Shown here in pieces: positions 34,389 through 43,148 of a stretch of DNA of 64,000 bases. The DNA comes from an uncultured Bacteroidales bacterium (GTDB lineage Bacteria > Bacteroidota > Bacteroidia > Bacteroidales > UBA932), in NCBI GenBank assembly GCA_944322565.1, contig CALUPG010000006.1, forward strand, positions 62,001 to 126,000, in the 5' to 3' direction. Below the pieces are notes generated by a model. The model saw only the letters and a list, made by a program, of their open reading frames with translations. It was not told the origin of the DNA and made no database searches. Each line of letters begins with the position of its first letter. The first letter of the stretch is position 1. The position numbers were made by a program, and so were the translations under genes.

Positions 34389-36553
34389 ATTTTCTCGGAC
34401 CTTATGATGATTCTCTTGGTGATAATATCCGCAGAACCGTCTTCATGATAAACCGTTGCCTTCAGGATGCCTGATGCGGAAGGGATGAAATATCCGTTGT
34501 CTCCCGGCAAAATCACTTTCCCGTTGTATGTCCATTCGATTTTCGCTGCCCCAATGGCATTGAACAGTCTCAGCGGAAGTCTTGTTCCGACAGGAAAAGA
34601 GCCGTCCTCATTTCTCTCCGTGTATCTGAGGTAGATGTATGGCCGCCCGTTTGCGGCGGCGGCTTTTGTTACAAACCCTGCGTCAACGGCTTTTCCTTCG
34701 CTGCCGTTTTCTGAACATGAAATCCTGACATCATATCTTGTCTGAGGCTCAAGTCCTTCGAGTACAATGGCATACTTAATGTCATTGTTGGTGGCTGAAT
34801 ATGGACTGACTTCTTGTCTGATGTATGCGCCGGAGGAATCTTTCCTCCATGAGATGTGCATTGTTCCGGCAAATCCGGCACTGACGCTCCAGCTTATTAT
34901 GGCTGCATCCTGGAAAATGTCCTTGCCGGTTATTACCGGACTTGGAATCTGCGCCGATTCGGTGAGGGATACAGTGAAACTTGCCCCGGATTCTGTCCGG
35001 GTAATGTCTGTTATCCGGAATATCGACTGTTCTCCATTCCAGAAAGTTATGGGATTGCCGCTTTCTGGGGACAGTGAATTTATCTCGCCGCTCGGGAAGA
35101 AGACCTGACTTATGTCCTGATATTCTCCCGCTTCCGGAAATGATCCGGGCATGACAGCTTCAATCAGATCCGCACACTGGTGCTCCGGGTTGCTGTTTAC
35201 GGAATTGGCGTTGTTCTGCCACCTTCCGAATGCTGTCATCCCGTATCCGGAATCATTTTCAGACTTGTCCAGATGATATACGAGAAGGCCGGCGCCGCCG
35301 ATGTATCTGTCCCAGCCAGAATCGTCCCTGCACTCGATGAGAAAATATTCTCCCTGGATGCCGGAATCAATCCTGTAGCAGACGCCGCCCTGATTTACGG
35401 GCTTGATCTCATATCTTCCGCTTTCGGTGATTGCCCTGCTGTCTGATATGCCGAGGATTTCCCGTTCGATGGCATTGAAGTTGGGGGGCGTGTGCCCGTT
35501 GTCATTTCTGTTGCCCTTGTCCATCAGTGAAGTGCTGCCCCAAAGACCTTCTGCAAGGCCTCCGCTGTTCATATAATCGGTGTCGTACATGTCAGGAAGG
35601 CCGAATGTATGGCTGTATTCGTGGCAGAATGTTCCGATTCCGGTGATTTCTCCGTCAAAAAGTTCCGAAGTACAGGCATAGCGGCTGATCCTGACTCCGT
35701 CCAGGACAAGTCCTGGGCCTGAGGCCTGGTCCAGATACCAGGCATGTGACCATATATGATTGTCTCCGGCTCCTTCCGCCTCGTCAGGACCGGCATAGAT
35801 TATGAAAATATTGTCTGCGGCTCCGTCCCTGTCGTCATCATACAGTGAGAAATCAATCTTGCCGTCGGCTTTCCTGCAGGCTTCCCTGACCATTTCTGCG
35901 GCTCTGAAGTCTTTGCCCCCGATACTCTGGTCATTTTCGCCATAGTACTGATGGTTCCTCTCCAATGTGATTATCTCGCTTACATCAAAAGAAAAATTAT
36001 ACAGACCCCGGAACTGTTCGTTGAAGTAGTCAATGGCTCCGGGCCTTCCGTCTCTGCCGGAATTGAGCAATGCCAGAAAGTCGTCCCTGCCGAAAGTAAA
36101 TTTCAAATCCTGAAACTGGACGAGGAGCACAATGCCGTGCTTCTCGCTTCCGGAGGCAAGCCGCTCTTTCAGCGGAACTTCCCGGATTCCGACGGATGAT
36201 GTCCTTGCGGCTGATGCCGGCTGCCCGATATTCTGCACAGGGATAGCCTTGCTGCCTGCAATGACAGCCGCCGGAGCATCCTCTCCGATTCTGTAGCCGC
36301 TTGAAATCTTTTTGCAGTCGGCAGAATAGGCTGCATAGCAATACCACCCGTCCGGATTCCGGATGATGGAAGAGCCGTCTTCGGTAGTGAGCATCTTGAA
36401 GAATTCGTCTCCGGATAATCTTGCCTTGAAGGTGCTTCCGTCAGGCTGTTCCAGCAATATTTCCCTTTTTCTGGCCGGACTTGCTTCTGCCGCACCATCT
36501 TGCAGGATGGCGGCTGCAACCAGCATCATCATCGTCAGGCAAAGGGCTTTCAT
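34385..36553 (-). CDS. M6-family secreted metalloprotease
   Basis: 722 residues. Signal peptide (MKALCLTMMMLVAAAILQDGAAEA), a pro-region with an inhibitory-type segment (about 30-125), and the M6/immune-inhibitor-A-like catalytic domain. The zinc motif is HEYSHTFGLPDMYD (His311, Glu312, His315). A downstream Ig/FN3-like domain (VITGKDIFQDAAIISWSV to GFVTKAA) and a further C-terminal beta domain follow. Secreted zinc endopeptidase that degrades host or environmental proteins. First gene of a run with a coupled lipoprotein, CBM9-like and APH-like genes. The region before the start has a repeated TTGTCAATTT (36574-36583 and 36596-36605). Confidence 0.85.
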   Translation of the reverse strand: MKALCLTMMMLVAAAILQDGAAEASPARKREILLEQPDGSTFKARLSGDEFFKMLTTEDGSSIIRNPDGWYCYAAYSADCKKISSGYRIGEDAPAAVIAGSKAIPVQNIGQPASAARTSSVGIREVPLKERLASGSEKHGIVLLVQFQDLKFTFGRDDFLALLNSGRDGRPGAIDYFNEQFRGLYNFSFDVSEIITLERNHQYYGENDQSIGGKDFRAAEMVREACRKADGKIDFSLYDDDRDGAADNIFIIYAGPDEAEGAGDNHIWSHAWYLDQASGPGLVLDGVRISRYACTSELFDGEITGIGTFCHEYSHTFGLPDMYDTDYMNSGGLAEGLWGSTSLMDKGNRNDNGHTPPNFNAIEREILGISDSRAITESGRYEIKPVNQGGVCYRIDSGIQGEYFLIECRDDSGWDRYIGGAGLLVYHLDKSENDSGYGMTAFGRWQNNANSVNSNPEHQCADLIEAVMPGSFPEAGEYQDISQVFFPSGEINSLSPESGNPITFWNGEQSIFRITDITRTESGASFTVSLTESAQIPSPVITGKDIFQDAAIISWSVSAGFAGTMHISWRKDSSGAYIRQEVSPYSATNNDIKYAIVLEGLEPQTRYDVRISCSENGSEGKAVDAGFVTKAAAANGRPYIYLRYTERNEDGSFPVGTRLPLRLFNAIGAAKIEWTYNGKVILPGDNGYFIPSASGILKATVYHEDGSADIITKRIIIRSEKI

Positions 36554-36655
36554 CGGTCCGTGATTTTATTATATTGTCAATTTGAGGCTTATGTTTTGTC
36601 AATTTATGACATTATGTATTGTCCGCAGCTTTTATATCCGTATCTTTACAGACTT

Positions 36656-36683
36656 TTTGTCTGTCGCGGACATTATATCTTTG
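36656..36683 (+). promoter_or_regulatory. Candidate promoter of the PCMD gene
   Basis: TATCTTTG at 36676-36683 matches the -7 consensus and lies 18 bp before the ATG. The nearest TTTG (36656-36659) is only 16 bp upstream, shorter than ideal. Confidence 0.4.
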
Positions 36684-36701
36684 CATAGTTACTATTTTTT
36701 T

Positions 36702-37697
36702 ATGAGACGAACAATTTTTTTGACCGCTTGCTTCCTGTCCTGGTTCTGCGCAGGACAGGCATTATATGCCCAGAGCACACCCGGCCTGTCGGCACAGGAG
36801 ACTGTGGCCTTGCTTAACCGTTACGGGACATTGGATTCCTGGTGCAGCCGGACAGTAAAGGAGTCCTCTGTCATCGGCGGAAATACGAAAGTCCTGTATG
36901 AATTCTACGGGAATTACGGCAATGTGAATACACGGGAGCCATATGTCGCTCCCGAGGGTTATCTTTGGCGAACAAACAATGTTCTTGCAGTTGTGGCAGG
37001 CATTACAAAGACAAGTACGACTGTTTTCCCGGAAAAACGGGGAGAGGGGTATTGTGCGAGGATTGAGACTCATATTGAGACTGTCAGGGCATTGGGGATC
37101 ATCAATATGGATGTTACTTGCCAGGGGGCGTTCATTCTCGGGTCCCTTCCGGAACCGATACGCGACACGAGTGATCCCATGGCAAAAGTTCTTTATGGGG
37201 TGCCGTTTTCAGGCAGACCGGAAGCCATTGTCTTTGACTACAAGGCAGATGTCGGTCACGAAACAGTACGCGGCACCGGTTTTTCCAGACTCAAGCACAT
37301 GGGCTATCCTGATTATCCGGAGATTGCCGTCATTCTTCAGAAAAGATGGGAAGACGAGGACGGAAACATTCATGCCCTGCGGGTGGGTACAGCGTATGAG
37401 CAAGTTAAAAGCAATATTCACGAATGGAAGAACGGACACCGTCTTGAAATCCACTACGGTGATATCTCCGGCGAGGATTTCTATGAGAAAGGCATGGAAC
37501 TCCAGCAAGGGTCGGAACGGACTTTCCATGCGATAAACAGTCGCGGAGAAAATGTCATGGTGATAGAAGAAGGCTGGGCGGGACCGGATGAGACTCCCGA
37601 TGTGATGATAATAAAGTTCCTTTCAAGTTCCGGCCAGGCATTTTATGGAGGAGTGGGAAATACGCTGTGGATAGACAATATATTTCTTGAAATGTAG
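36702..37697 (+). CDS. PCMD-domain secreted protein (putative carbohydrate metabolism domain)
   Basis: 331 residues from MRRTIFLTACFLSWFCAGQALYA, a clear signal peptide without lipobox. The body has the PCMD pattern: an N-terminal WxSRTVKESSVIGGNTKVLYEFYG segment, GYCARIETHIE, then the marker GVPFSGRPEAIVFDYKAD, and a C terminus of the form LWIDNIFLE. PCMD domains are found at the ends of Bacteroidota glycan-utilisation-associated proteins. The molecular function is not established. An upstream in-frame extension of 40 residues is hydrophobic but has no good start. No partner genes adjacent. Confidence 0.75.
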   Translation: MRRTIFLTACFLSWFCAGQALYAQSTPGLSAQETVALLNRYGTLDSWCSRTVKESSVIGGNTKVLYEFYGNYGNVNTREPYVAPEGYLWRTNNVLAVVAGITKTSTTVFPEKRGEGYCARIETHIETVRALGIINMDVTCQGAFILGSLPEPIRDTSDPMAKVLYGVPFSGRPEAIVFDYKADVGHETVRGTGFSRLKHMGYPDYPEIAVILQKRWEDEDGNIHALRVGTAYEQVKSNIHEWKNGHRLEIHYGDISGEDFYEKGMELQQGSERTFHAINSRGENVMVIEEGWAGPDETPDVMIIKFLSSSGQAFYGGVGNTLWIDNIFLEM

Positions 37698-37835
37698 CAT
37701 AAAATTTTTTTCAGACACTGCAACATTTCAGCAATTGTCTGCATCTATGGAGCAGGTTTAGGTTTTAGTACACGTTCAGGGGTCGGGCAACACAAAAGTT
37801 TCCGGTCCCTTTTCTTTTGCGCACAGGCAAAAAAG

Positions 37836-37861
37836 AAGAAGACGGATGGAACCGTCTTCTT
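37836..37861 (-). terminator. Terminator after the histone H1-like gene
   Basis: AAGAAGACGG and CCGTCTTCTT form a perfect 10 bp stem around ATGGAA. Read on the minus strand it is followed by a run of T (TTCTTTTTTGCC), and it lies 46 bp after the H1-like stop. On the plus strand the T-run is missing. Confidence 0.8.
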
Positions 37862-37906
37862 AATCTTCGGGCTTCTCTGCCCTTTGTTTCTGGTGAAAAG
37901 GAAAAA

Positions 37907-38080
37907 TTATTTTGCGCTCTCAACAGAGACTTTTCTGAACTCTTTCATCATTTTCATGATGTTCAAAGCTGCTTTGCGTGCACGGGCTCCAGCTGCTTTG
38001 TTTCCTTTTTCAACCTGAGCCTCGGCATTCTTCTCGAAAACCTCGTACTCTGCTTTGATCTGATCAACAAGCTCTTTCAT
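37907..38080 (-). CDS. Histone H1-like small basic protein
   Basis: 57 residues on the minus strand: MKELVDQIKAEYEVFEKNAE onward, then KGNKAAGARARKAALNIMKMMKEFRKVSVESAK. This is the compact Bacteroidota histone H1/Hc1-like protein, helical, Lys/Ala-rich, and presumed to bind the nucleoid. It is too short for many gene callers but has a sensible reading frame, an AT-rich leader, and its own terminator. It is monocistronic, between the convergent PCMD gene and the pth gene on the same strand. The DNA-binding role is inferred from the family. Confidence 0.85.
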   Translation of the reverse strand: MKELVDQIKAEYEVFEKNAEAQVEKGNKAAGARARKAALNIMKMMKEFRKVSVESAK

Positions 38081-38191
38081 TTTACGTTAATTTTTTAATA
38101 GTTCGTTAAACTTTAAGTATCAAAATTTCGTGCAAGTTATGAATAAAAAACATAAAAAGCAATATATGCCAAATTATTTTATTTCCGTAAA

Positions 38192-38776
38192 TCAGTTCTG
38201 CTCAATGTTTTTGCATCGCGTATTTACGCTATTCATGGCTCTGTCCGCTCCTGCAGTGGCGAATGTTTTTATGCCTTCTATGACCCTATGACATATCTGC
38301 GGCATTTCTTTCATTTCATCTTCACTGAGTCGCCCGAGCACGAAGTCAATCTGACCTCCCCGGCTGAAATCATTGCCGATACCCATTCTTATCCTGGCAT
38401 AATTCTGAGTTCCCAGCATCTCATTGATGTTGGCCAGCCCGTTATGTCCGCCGTCGCTGCCGTTCTTGCGCATCCTTATCGTCCCGAACGGAAGGTTGAG
38501 GTCATCAGATATTACTATCAGGTTTTCAAGTGGAAGCTTGAGTTCATTGACCCAGTACCGTACGGCCTTCCCGCTGAGATTCATGTAGGTCGAAGGTTTG
38601 AGCAGAATGAATTTTCTCCCCTTGAAACTGATTTCTGCCGTGCTCCCGTATCTGCCGGATTGAAAAATGGCATTGGCTTCCTGTGCCCAGGTATCCAATG
38701 CCATAAATCCCATATTGTGTCTGGTCCCGGCATATTCGGAGCCGATGTTTCCGAGTCCGACTACCAGATAGTTCAT
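38192..38776 (-). CDS. pth: Peptidyl-tRNA hydrolase
   Basis: 194 residues. Releases tRNA from abortive peptidyl-tRNA. The start MNYLVVGLGNIGSEYAGTRHNMGF contains the catalytic His in the TRHNxGF motif. ISDDLNLPFGTIRMRKNGSDGGHNGL contains the conserved Asp and the GGHNG motif. It starts 21 bp after rplY on the same strand, the classic rplY-pth pair. Confidence 0.96.
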   Translation of the reverse strand: MNYLVVGLGNIGSEYAGTRHNMGFMALDTWAQEANAIFQSGRYGSTAEISFKGRKFILLKPSTYMNLSGKAVRYWVNELKLPLENLIVISDDLNLPFGTIRMRKNGSDGGHNGLANINEMLGTQNYARIRMGIGNDFSRGGQIDFVLGRLSEDEMKEMPQICHRVIEGIKTFATAGADRAMNSVNTRCKNIEQN

Positions 38777-38797
38777 TTTCTGCTGTCTTTGTCAAAG

Positions 38798-39376
38798 TCA
38801 GGCATTATTCTGTGCCTGGGTGTTGCTTGCACGGGTAGGTCTTACGGAGCAGATGATTGTAGCCTTCGGAGAAACGATAGTCACACCGTCATAGTGGAGG
38901 TCTCCGGCGACAATCTGCTTGCCGATCTTAAGCTCGGTGGTGTCAACCTCAAGGAGATCAGGAAGATCATGGAGATGTGCGCTGATGCGGAGCTTGCGGC
39001 TTGACACAAGGAGCTTGCCGCCCATTTTCACGCCCTCCGAATGTCCTGTTATCTTGACAGGAACATCAATTGTGACCGGCTTGTCCTCTGATACTGCGAG
39101 AAAATCAACATGAAGTGCCTCGTCAGTTACCGGGTGCCACTGCACCTCATGGAGGACAGCATAGAATTTTTTGCCGTCGTTGAGTTCAAGGTCAATGATA
39201 TATGAATTCGGAGTGTGTGTGATGTTCTTGAGATCCTTAGCATCGATTGTGAAAAGGATGTTCTCCATTCCAAGTCCATAAATGTTGCAAGGAACAAGTC
39301 CTGCCCTGCGGATGGCCTTTACAGCCGCCTTGTTGCCGACCTCGCGGATCGTGCCTTTCAATTCAATGTGTTTCAT
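38798..39376 (-). CDS. rplY: 50S ribosomal protein L25 (general stress protein CTC)
   Basis: 192 residues, the long TL5/CTC form. The N-terminal 5S rRNA-binding domain (about 1-92) is followed by a beta-rich C-terminal domain (about 95-180, DVPVKITGHSEGVKMGG and IGKQIVAGDLHYDGV). The C-terminal tail is Asn/Gln/Ala-rich. The leader has a strong promoter (39462-39491) and two compact hairpins, so autogenous control by the 5S-binding protein is conceivable. Co-transcribed with pth. Confidence 0.94.
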   Translation of the reverse strand: MKHIELKGTIREVGNKAAVKAIRRAGLVPCNIYGLGMENILFTIDAKDLKNITHTPNSYIIDLELNDGKKFYAVLHEVQWHPVTDEALHVDFLAVSEDKPVTIDVPVKITGHSEGVKMGGKLLVSSRKLRISAHLHDLPDLLEVDTTELKIGKQIVAGDLHYDGVTIVSPKATIICSVRPTRASNTQAQNNA

Positions 39377-39405
39377 TGTTTCGGTTGTTTAAAATGTGTT
39401 ACTCA

Positions 39406-39450
39406 GTCCGCTGAAGCGGACCCCATTGCACCAAAAGCCCGGAGGCTTTT
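39406..39450 (-). promoter_or_regulatory. Two hairpins in the rplY mRNA leader
   Basis: In mRNA sense, the first hairpin is AAAAGCC-TCCG-GGCTTTT (39450-39433) and the second is GTCCGC-TTCA-GCGGAC (39421-39406), both perfect with 4-base loops. They lie between the rplY promoter and start codon. The first, ending in four U, could act as an attenuator; the pair could bind the L25 protein. Confidence 0.5.
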
Positions 39451-39461
39451 TATCGGGGCTG

Positions 39462-39491
39462 CAAATATAGACAAAAAATCATATTCGCAAA
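39462..39491 (-). promoter_or_regulatory. rplY promoter (-33 TTTG, -7 TATATTTG)
   Basis: On the minus strand TTTG (39491-39488) and TATATTTG (39469-39462) are separated by 18 bp. It gives a leader of about 80 bases containing the two hairpins. Confidence 0.7.
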
Positions 39492-39543
39492 AATTTAATT
39501 TTCAAAAAGTTCCGCCGGAGCCTGCATGGCGGTTGCCGCAGCA

Positions 39544-40935
39544 TCAGCTGACCATCCCTGTGTCAGTATTCCAGTCAAGACTGCGGTATGCTTCATCAAG
39601 ATAGTCCGACCCGTTGCATGGAAGATATGTGCTGAAACCGGAATAGGTGTTGATTTCAAAGCCGTATCCTGCTGTAATGCCGATGCCCATCAGAAATGTG
39701 TCTGTCGCTGCCCTGTACAGGATGCATCCGTTAATGGCAGCATCAAGCTCTTCCAGTTCCCCCGGGTCGGCTCCGGCCTTCTCGGCCATGTCATACAGGT
39801 CGTAGAACCAGTGATGATTCCCGGTATAATATCTTTGTACGGTATCCGGGTCAATGGCGGACAGCCCTCCCTTATGCCGGGAGAAGATTTGTCGGCAGAT
39901 GCCGGCTACCGGCTCAATTTTTCTGCAGTCCACAAGTGTGACTGTGGCAGAATGGTACGCTCCTGAAAGTCCGTTGTAGTAATTATAGTAATCTTCGCAT
40001 ACACCTTTCAGGTCGGCGCCTCCTGACGCAAAAAGTCTGCTCCCCATTGTCCTGTAATTGAATCCGGTGGCAAGTACCTCTGCAGGGGAGAAAATGATCA
40101 TGTCGCATTTGTCCTTGAGTTCATACGCCACTTCTATCCCGCCCATCAGGCAGCAGTCAAAGAAAATATAGTCGAGATGTATCGGAATGGCGTCGCTGAA
40201 TTCCTTCAGATCCAGTTCGTACGATACGGTGGTGCCGCTTATGGAAGTTACATCCTGTCCGATGCTTTTTACCGGAGGCAGACTCGGGTCTCTTTCCGGC
40301 TCGGAGTATGGAATCCATCCGGACGGGAGTCCTGTCCCTGTGCCTGCGTTGTCATGTCCCGGTGTCCCCCATGTCATGCCTCCGGAAAGCGCCCCGGAAC
40401 TTTCCCTGCCGATGTTGTCGTATTGCTCCGGTGCCGCATAATAGCCTTTCGGCAGCCATCCGCTGGCGTGCGATGAAAACAGCATGGCATAGTGCGGAGA
40501 CGGGAACCTGTCATTTATGTCCGAAAGGACCTTGTTCAGTGTCTCCGCATGGGAGGCTGGCATATCTGCCGGATATTTTGCGATTGTATCCGCTGCTGTC
40601 CGGCCGTTATGGGAATAATATCTGATAAGATATGACATTGTCGGTGCAGTGCTCTGGCTGAGCTTCTGATATGAAAGGAATATTGTGGGGTCATTCCCTT
40701 TCGGAATGTATCCTCTGCAGAACTCGTCTATGTCTTCCCTGAGATATGGCGAGAGGTTGTTGTGGCCGGCGGAATACATGATGAACACATTGTCGATGCG
40801 CTCTGGAAATCTCGGGGGCTCGATGCTGTCCTTTCTGCAGGATATTGCAGTCATGGATATGGCGGAAATGACGGTCGCCGCTTTCAGAAGCGCCGTAATG
40901 CACGGGGAAAATCTTTTGAAAAAAGATTGTGTCAT
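39544..40935 (-). CDS. Clostripain-family (C11) cysteine protease lipoprotein
   Basis: 463 residues. Signal peptide and lipobox MTAISC (Cys33), so probably anchored outside the cytoplasm. Caspase-like C11 fold: NVFIMYSAGHNNLSPYL is the first strand, catalytic His156 is in LFSSHASGW, and the catalytic Cys is in IFFDCCLMGG (Cys262, with an extra Cys261 where most relatives have Ala). C11 enzymes cleave after Arg or Lys and are secreted by gut Bacteroidales. Divergent from the M49 gene across 190 bp of AT-rich DNA with a plus-strand -7 box (41042-41049). Confidence 0.88.
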   Translation of the reverse strand: MTQSFFKRFSPCITALLKAATVISAISMTAISCRKDSIEPPRFPERIDNVFIMYSAGHNNLSPYLREDIDEFCRGYIPKGNDPTIFLSYQKLSQSTAPTMSYLIRYYSHNGRTAADTIAKYPADMPASHAETLNKVLSDINDRFPSPHYAMLFSSHASGWLPKGYYAAPEQYDNIGRESSGALSGGMTWGTPGHDNAGTGTGLPSGWIPYSEPERDPSLPPVKSIGQDVTSISGTTVSYELDLKEFSDAIPIHLDYIFFDCCLMGGIEVAYELKDKCDMIIFSPAEVLATGFNYRTMGSRLFASGGADLKGVCEDYYNYYNGLSGAYHSATVTLVDCRKIEPVAGICRQIFSRHKGGLSAIDPDTVQRYYTGNHHWFYDLYDMAEKAGADPGELEELDAAINGCILYRAATDTFLMGIGITAGYGFEINTYSGFSTYLPCNGSDYLDEAYRSLDWNTDTGMVS

Positions 40936-41041
40936 GACGGATATATTTTGTGTCAGACTGCAAAAGTCTGAAAATTATCCTGAATCAGCAATAGCAGAAT
41001 TATGTTGTCTTTCTTTTTCATCAGTTGTTTTTCTTTTTTTG

Positions 41042-41049
41042 TATTTTTG
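41042..41049 (+). promoter_or_regulatory. -7 box (TATTTTTG) upstream of the M49 gene
   Basis: TATTTTTG fits TAnnTTTG and lies 76 bp before the M49 ATG. A canonical -33 is not obvious; the nearest TTG is 14 bp upstream. Confidence 0.35.
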
Positions 41050-41125
41050 CCGATGCTTTGTCCATGTCTGCGGGGGCGTGGCATCCGGACCGGGCAATTT
41101 AATCGGGAAATAAGAAAATGAGGAA

Positions 41126-43141
41126 ATGAAAGGAATAATGAAGATGATCTGCATGGCAGGAATCGCAGCCTCGGCAGTGTCTTGTGCAGGAGGCGGAAGC
41201 AAGTCGCAGGACGGGACAGACAATTTCAGATATCTGATAGATGAGTTCGCGGACCTGAAGATAATGAAGTATCAGGTTCCCGGCTGGGATGACCTGTCCC
41301 TTCAGCAGAAAGAGTATGTATATCACCTGTCCGAGGCAGCAAAGTACGGCAGGGACATCATCTGGGTCCAGAACTGCAGGTATAACCTTCCGATAAGGAA
41401 AGTCCTTGAGAACATTCTTGAAAATTATGAAGGTGACAGGGAGTGCCGGGATTTCCAGGATTTCACGGTCTATGCCAAGCGGGTGTTCTTCAGCAACGGG
41501 ATACACCATCATTATGCGGAGGACAAGATTTTTCCTGACTGTCCGCAGGATTATTTCCGTTCTCTGATGGAGGCTGTCGGCGACGGGGACAGATGTGAAG
41601 AGCTGCTGCCTGTCATATATGACCCGGAGATATTTCCGCAGAGGAAGTCCAATGACCCCGGCAAGGACATAGTGCAGGCGTCTGCTGTCAATTTCTATGA
41701 GAATGTAACAAGAAAGGAGATAGAGGATTTCTATCATGCCATGCTTGACCCGCAAGATGACACTCCGGTGTCATACGGGCTGAACAGCAAGGTGGTCAAG
41801 GGCTCCGACGGTGTGATAAGGGAAGAAGTGTACAGGACCGGCGGCCTGTACGGCCCTGCCCTGACCAGGATATGCTCGGAACTTGAAAAAGCGGCCGGAT
41901 ATGCGGAGAACGAAGCCCAGAAGCAGTATATTGCCACCCTTGTCGAATATTACAGGACCGGGGACCTGAAACTCTGGGACAAATATAATATAGAGTGGGT
42001 GCAGGATACTCTCGGCACTGTGGATTTTGTCAACGGCTTTGTGGAAGACTACAATGACCCTCTCGGCCGCAAGGCCACATGGGAAGGGCTGGTCAATATC
42101 AAGGACCATGATGCATCGCAGCGTACGGAGATTCTCAGCGCCAATGCACAGTGGTTTGAGGACAATTCTCCGGTTGACCCGCGTTTCCGCAAGCCTCGGG
42201 TGAAAGGAATTTCTGCCAAGGTCATAAATGCTGTCGCACTTGCCGGAGACTGTTATCCGTCCACTCCGATAGGCATCAACCTCCCGAATGCAGACTGGAT
42301 CAGGCGCGACTACGGCTCGAAGTCGGTGACAATCGCCAACATCACCCATGCGTATGACCTGGCCGCACAGGAGTCTCCGCGCAATCTTCTGTCCGAATTT
42401 GCCTGGTCTGAAGAAGAGATTGCCCGGGAAAAGAAATATTCTGCAATCACGGATGAAATTCATACTGATCTTCACGAATGTCTGGGACATGGCTCAGGAC
42501 GGACTCTTGCCGGGGTCTCTCCGAATGCCCTCGGGGAATACAGCTCTACCCTCGAGGAGACCAGGGCTGACCTGTTCGGTCTGTACTATATAGCTGACCC
42601 GAAACTTGTGGAACTCGGTATCCTTCCTGACATGGAGGCCTACAAGGCCCAGTACGCCAATTATATCAGGAACGGCATCATGGTGCAGTTCAATCGTGTC
42701 GAGCTCGGAAAGAAGAACACCGAGGCCCACATGCAGAACCGCAAGCTCATTGCAGAATGGTGCTATGAGCATGGCCGGGACGGCAATGTCATAGAGAAGA
42801 AGGTCCGCGACGGCAAGACATACTTTGTCGTGAATGACTTTGAGGCATTGAGGGGCCTGTTCGCCCGGCTTCTGGCTGAAGTCCAGAGAATCAAGTCGGA
42901 AGGGGACTATGAGGCCGGCAAGGCTCTCGTGGAGAAATATGCCGTCGACATAGACCAGGACCTTCACAAGGAAGTGAAGGCAAGATATGAGCAGCTGGGA
43001 CTCAAGCCTTACGGGGGCTTTGTCAATCCTGAAATCGTACCTGTGAAACGCCTGGGCAGGACGGTCGACTACAGGATAGAGTATACTGACGACTATCTCG
43101 GCCAGATGCTTGAATACGGAAAGAAGTACGCAACTCTCTGA
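41126..43141 (+). CDS. M49-family dipeptidyl-peptidase III, lipoprotein form
   Basis: 671 residues. Signal peptide with lipobox ASAVSC (Cys about 20), unlike the cytosolic eukaryotic enzyme. The zinc-binding signature is the family-specific HExxGH (HECLGH, His450, Glu451, His455) with EETRAD at 477-482. SSTLEETRADLFGLYYIADPKLVE, FNRVELGKKNTEAHMQNR and the C-terminal EYGKKYATL region are as in bacterial DPP III. It removes dipeptides from peptide N termini and could feed amino-acid fermentation. Downstream xerD starts 7 bp after its stop. Confidence 0.9.
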   Translation: MKGIMKMICMAGIAASAVSCAGGGSKSQDGTDNFRYLIDEFADLKIMKYQVPGWDDLSLQQKEYVYHLSEAAKYGRDIIWVQNCRYNLPIRKVLENILENYEGDRECRDFQDFTVYAKRVFFSNGIHHHYAEDKIFPDCPQDYFRSLMEAVGDGDRCEELLPVIYDPEIFPQRKSNDPGKDIVQASAVNFYENVTRKEIEDFYHAMLDPQDDTPVSYGLNSKVVKGSDGVIREEVYRTGGLYGPALTRICSELEKAAGYAENEAQKQYIATLVEYYRTGDLKLWDKYNIEWVQDTLGTVDFVNGFVEDYNDPLGRKATWEGLVNIKDHDASQRTEILSANAQWFEDNSPVDPRFRKPRVKGISAKVINAVALAGDCYPSTPIGINLPNADWIRRDYGSKSVTIANITHAYDLAAQESPRNLLSEFAWSEEEIAREKKYSAITDEIHTDLHECLGHGSGRTLAGVSPNALGEYSSTLEETRADLFGLYYIADPKLVELGILPDMEAYKAQYANYIRNGIMVQFNRVELGKKNTEAHMQNRKLIAEWCYEHGRDGNVIEKKVRDGKTYFVVNDFEALRGLFARLLAEVQRIKSEGDYEAGKALVEKYAVDIDQDLHKEVKARYEQLGLKPYGGFVNPEIVPVKRLGRTVDYRIEYTDDYLGQMLEYGKKYATL

Positions 43142-43148
43142 ATGGATT

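Noticed and set aside
43110..43148. Upstream extension of xerD by 13 codons
   Set aside because: It overlaps the M49 stop region, and the first residues do not resemble Xer proteins; the ATG at 43149 gives the normal N terminus.
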